A stretch of 14,822 nucleotides of DNA from Flavobacteriales bacterium (GTDB lineage Bacteria > Bacteroidota > Bacteroidia > Flavobacteriales_D > SKUL01). The position numbers and the translations under genes were made by a program. The stretch is taken from contig SKUL01000357.1 in NCBI GenBank assembly GCA_007129985.1, forward strand, positions 1-14,822, read 5' to 3'. A model generated the notes under the pieces. It worked only from the letters and a program-made list of their open reading frames with translations. It was not told the origin of the DNA and did no database searches. Shown piece after piece: positions 12,315 to 14,822 of the stretch; the first letter of the stretch is position 1, and each line of letters opens with the position of its first letter.

Positions 12315-14218
12315 AGCGAGATTGCTCCTTTGTACTTCTCGGGGTCAAACTGCATCATCTCGTCCAGCGTGCGTACTGTAACGGCATGGTAACCGCGCCT
12401 CGCACGAGCGTAAATTCGCAGAGCCTCATCTCTGCCCCAGTCAGAATTGTACAGGGCCTCATACAGCGGACTCAGGAACTTGCGGCGGCCCACCACGCGC
12501 AGAAAATCTTCCAGTTCCTCCAGCACATCGCGGTAGCCTCGCTTTACGGCAACCTCCATCCACGCAGATTTGATTTCAGCGTTGCGGGCTTGTGTCAGGT
12601 ATAGGTGGGCATCTAATTCTTCCAAACGCTCCACCTCAATGTTGGCGGGTAGATTTCGGATAAAATGCAACCATTCGTGGGTCGTCCAGCGGTCGGAAGG
12701 CAGTTCCTGCACAGTAATTTTGCGTTTGTACCACTCTTCCAGCAGACCTTCGATGTTGGTAAAACGGTCTGAAACCGGCACCACGATATTGTCAGGAAGT
12801 CCGGTTCCATACACCCATTCGTCCACGCCGATGCCTTCGTCACCCGAAGTGAGTAACTCCGCACGCAGGTAATCCAGGAACATTTCTGTGGTAATAGATT
12901 TGAAAGCAAACTCACTGAAATACGATTTCAAAAATTGGTCGAACCGCTCACGACCCACCGCCTCTTCAATCACGCGCAAAAAGTTGTAGCCCTTTTCGTA
13001 GGCGATGTCAGTCATACCTTCATCAGGGTCTTCGCCGTCCAAATCTAATTTCAGGCGGGTAAGTGGACTTTTATTGCCGAGTTTTTCAACCGTTTCGAGC
13101 AAGTCCTGAAAATCCAGCAGGTTAATCATTTCTGAGTAGTCGGCGCCGTAGAGGTCTTCCATAATGCGCTTTTCGATGTACACCGTAAAGCCCTCATTGA
13201 GCCAGAAATCATTCCACGTGGCATTGGTCACGAGGTTTCCGCTCCAGGAATGTGCCAACTCATGGGCTATGAGTGAGGTAAGTGATCTGTCGCCGGCAAT
13301 AATGGTTGGCGTGCTGAAGGTGAGTCTCGGATTTTCCATACCGCCAAAAGGAAAACTCGGCGGCAGCACGATGATGTCGTAGCGCTCCCATGGATACTTG
13401 CCGTAAAGACCTTCGGCGCTTTCGAGCATACGTGGCGTATCGGCAAATTCGTACACGGCAGCTTCGAGCATGGCAGGCTCTGCATACACACCGACGCGCT
13501 CGTCAACAGCCTCAAAAGCAAGTTGCCCTACCGCCATCGAAATCAGGTAAGGCGGAATGGCCTGCTCCATGGTAAACTCATACAATCCCGACGAATTGGT
13601 TTTTTGGGGATTGGAAGCGCTCATCACGGCCATCATTCCTTCAGGAACCTGCACATTGGCCGTGTATGTTAAGCGAACCCCGGGACTGTCCTGACAGGGT
13701 ATCCAGCTTCGGGCGAGAATGGCCTGACTCTGTGTAAAGAGAAAAGGATAAATGCCGCCCAGGGTTTGTTCCGGCTGTAGCCACTGCAGAGCGGTTGCTT
13801 GCGGTGAGGTTTTGTAATGAATGGTGACTTTTCGCGTGTTTTTGTTGAGCTGAATGGTGAGTTTCTGACCAAATTCATTGCCGCTCCCAACGCTGTAAAT
13901 CACTCCGGTGGGTTGGTCGTCGAGCACCACTTTCAAAATTTCGAGGCTGTCAATATCAAGAACCAAATCATCGGCTCCGGCTGCGCGTGCAATTTTGTAA
14001 CTCGCAGCTCCGGTGATAATTTGCTCGTCGAAATCAACAAACATATCGAGGTCGAGGTGGGTTGTAACCACGCGGTCGGGACGCGAAAAGCTATGCGGGT
14101 CATCCACAAACACCGTAGTATGTGGCTCCGGGGTATCAGGTTGGGTTGAATTATCGGCAGACTGGCATCCGGCAATCAGGATAAGCAAAAAGAGAGAAGC
14201 GATACGTAAAGAAAACAT
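12311..14218 (-). CDS. M1 family metallo-aminopeptidase, lipoprotein, LTA4-hydrolase-like
   Basis: Zinc aminopeptidases of family M1 remove N-terminal residues from peptides. The 635-residue protein begins with a lipoprotein signal peptide (MFSLRIASLFLLILIAGC; lipobox IAGC, lipidated Cys18), so it is probably anchored to a periplasmic or outer-membrane face. The substrate-anchoring GGMEN lies at 292-296. The zinc site is HELAH (319-323) with Glu342 in WLNEGF, the normal HExxH-X18-E spacing. Tyr407 in AYEKG matches the transition-state Tyr of leukotriene A4 hydrolase. The C-terminal third (about 490-630: 'LEELDAHLYLTQARNAEIKSAWMEVAV...') looks like the helical LTA4-hydrolase C-terminal domain. 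All catalytic residues are intact. A -7 box lies 20 bases upstream. The gene shares overlapping stops with the acyltransferase gene and follows another M1-like gene on the same strand. Confidence 0.95.
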   Translation of the reverse strand: MFSLRIASLFLLILIAGCQSADNSTQPDTPEPHTTVFVDDPHSFSRPDRVVTTHLDLDMFVDFDEQIITGAASYKIARAAGADDLVLDIDSLEILKVVLDDQPTGVIYSVGSGNEFGQKLTIQLNKNTRKVTIHYKTSPQATALQWLQPEQTLGGIYPFLFTQSQAILARSWIPCQDSPGVRLTYTANVQVPEGMMAVMSASNPQKTNSSGLYEFTMEQAIPPYLISMAVGQLAFEAVDERVGVYAEPAMLEAAVYEFADTPRMLESAEGLYGKYPWERYDIIVLPPSFPFGGMENPRLTFSTPTIIAGDRSLTSLIAHELAHSWSGNLVTNATWNDFWLNEGFTVYIEKRIMEDLYGADYSEMINLLDFQDLLETVEKLGNKSPLTRLKLDLDGEDPDEGMTDIAYEKGYNFLRVIEEAVGRERFDQFLKSYFSEFAFKSITTEMFLDYLRAELLTSGDEGIGVDEWVYGTGLPDNIVVPVSDRFTNIEGLLEEWYKRKITVQELPSDRWTTHEWLHFIRNLPANIEVERLEELDAHLYLTQARNAEIKSAWMEVAVKRGYRDVLEELEDFLRVVGRRKFLSPLYEALYNSDWGRDEALRIYARARRGYHAVTVRTLDEMMQFDPEKYKGAISL

Positions 14219-14238
14219 TGCACGCAGGTTTGGTTCTG

Positions 14239-14246
14239 CAAAGGTA
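14239..14246 (-). promoter_or_regulatory. putative promoter of the M1 lipoprotein gene
   Basis: TACCTTTG on the - strand matches the -7 consensus exactly and ends 20 bases before the ATG at 14218. A TTTG occurs 15 bases further upstream (14262-14265), slightly closer than the usual 17-23 base spacing for a -33 element. This is the best supported promoter in the window. Confidence 0.5.
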
Positions 14247-14328
14247 CGCTGAGAAAGTGTTCAAACGGGCTAAAAGGGCATCCTTTCGACCTGTAGTTGG
14301 CATGCTTCGCTCAAGAAGCGGAAAGGTT

Positions 14329-14822
14329 CTATCTGTTGGGCGTCACTGGCTGAATCAGCATCTGAACTCCCTCAGGAATAAGCAAGAGGTTGTTGGAGCG
14401 GTCCACATCGGCCATGCGGTAGCTGGGGTCAATTTCCACCATGCGAATATCGCTTGCAGGATATGGCAGGGTTACGGTGTATGTGGGATTGGTCCACCGC
14501 CATGGCTCATGGTCGATAACTTTCAAGTCGCTTTTGCCGTGCTTTTTGCGCCCGCACATGATTTCCATGGGGATGTAATGCAACTCGTCTTTACCGTTCT
14601 TTTTTCTGACGACAAGCTCTATTGGCATGGGCATGCGCTCCAGTCTTTCGAGGGTAATCACCGTTTGGTTGTCGCGCTGTTCGAGCGAGCGAATGGCATA
14701 GTCAATCACCTCCGTGGTATTCACAAAGTAGTTGTGGTACCAATCGAGCACCATGTTTGATTCTTTCTCGGCAATGCGCAGAAAATCATTGGGCTTAGGG
14801 TGCTTGAATTTCCACTCGTTGA
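14329..14822 (-). CDS. M1-like metallopeptidase, C-terminal part (5' end outside window)
   Basis: The frame runs off the right edge; 164 codons including the stop are visible. The start 'NEWKFKHPKPNDFLRIAEKE' followed by 'LDWYHNYFVNTTEVIDYAI' is the C-terminal pattern of the large Bacteroidota M1 peptidases (KHP.P.DF...E...dLDWF...W..t...DYAI), where the distal helical domain precedes a beta-sandwich tail ('TLERLERMPMPIELVVRKKNGK', later 'IDHEPWRW' and 'MVEIDPSYRMADVDRSNN'). The HExxH active site would be upstream, outside the window. The visible Met at 14754 is internal. The gene precedes the second M1 gene on the same strand with a 110-base gap, so the two may be read together or the downstream one from its own promoter. 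Confidence 0.85.
   Translation of the reverse strand, partial: NEWKFKHPKPNDFLRIAEKESNMVLDWYHNYFVNTTEVIDYAIRSLEQRDNQTVITLERLERMPMPIELVVRKKNGKDELHYIPMEIMCGRKKHGKSDLKVIDHEPWRWTNPTYTVTLPYPASDIRMVEIDPSYRMADVDRSNNLLLIPEGVQMLIQPVTPNR

Noticed and set aside
14304..14319. Inverted repeat GCTTC-GCTCAA-GAAGC after the partial M1 gene
   Set aside because: A 5-bp stem with a 6-base loop and no T-run on the - strand is too weak to call a terminator.

Overview
The window is chromosomal DNA of a member of the Bacteroidota, most likely a Flavobacteriia-like lineage. This rests on the gene families (FtsK followed by a LolA-like carrier, a YtxJ bacillithiol-type protein, an RhlE-type helicase, two M1 aminopeptidases), the lack of clear Shine-Dalgarno sequences before the starts, and several promoter-like boxes matching the Bacteroidota -7 consensus TAnnTTTG. 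No genus can be named from the sequence alone. The protein-coding content is mostly housekeeping; no prophage, CRISPR array, defence island or biosynthetic cluster is visible.

Left part (1-3928, + strand): the 3' end of a probable DUF4412-like protein gene, then ftsK (DNA translocase, cell division) and, 10 bases later, a lolA-like gene. The ftsK-lolA pair closes with a strong hairpin terminator at 3899-3928. About 330 bases without recognisable genes follow. A convergent gene on the - strand (4263-5690) encodes a GlcD/D-lactate dehydrogenase type FAD oxidoreductase.

Middle part (5691-9274): a bifunctional class A penicillin-binding protein (6525-8783, +) lies between two gene-poor, repeat-rich stretches (5691-6524 and 8784-9274). 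Both contain, in the same order and orientation, one copy of a 130-140 bp element bounded by inverted palindromic arms (5849-5988 and 8859-8988), then one copy of an 81-bp hairpin-containing repeat (6230-6310 and 9145-9225; 10 mismatches, no gaps). This paired repeat arrangement is the most unusual thing in the window. A 24-bp tandem repeat also lies directly upstream of the FAD oxidoreductase.

Right part (9275-14822): ytxJ (-) and rhlE (-) are followed by a divergent PlsB/PlsC-like acyltransferase gene (11154-12314, +). That gene meets a lipoprotein M1 aminopeptidase gene (12311-14218, -) tail to tail with overlapping stop codons. The 3' part of a second M1-like metallopeptidase gene (-) runs off the right edge.

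The genes do not form one pathway. Common themes are the cell envelope (FtsK, LolA, PBP, acyltransferase, lipoprotein peptidase), redox homeostasis (YtxJ, FAD oxidoreductase) and RNA metabolism (RhlE). I found no convincing new protein system. The best candidate for something not well described is the dispersed repeat family around the PBP gene.
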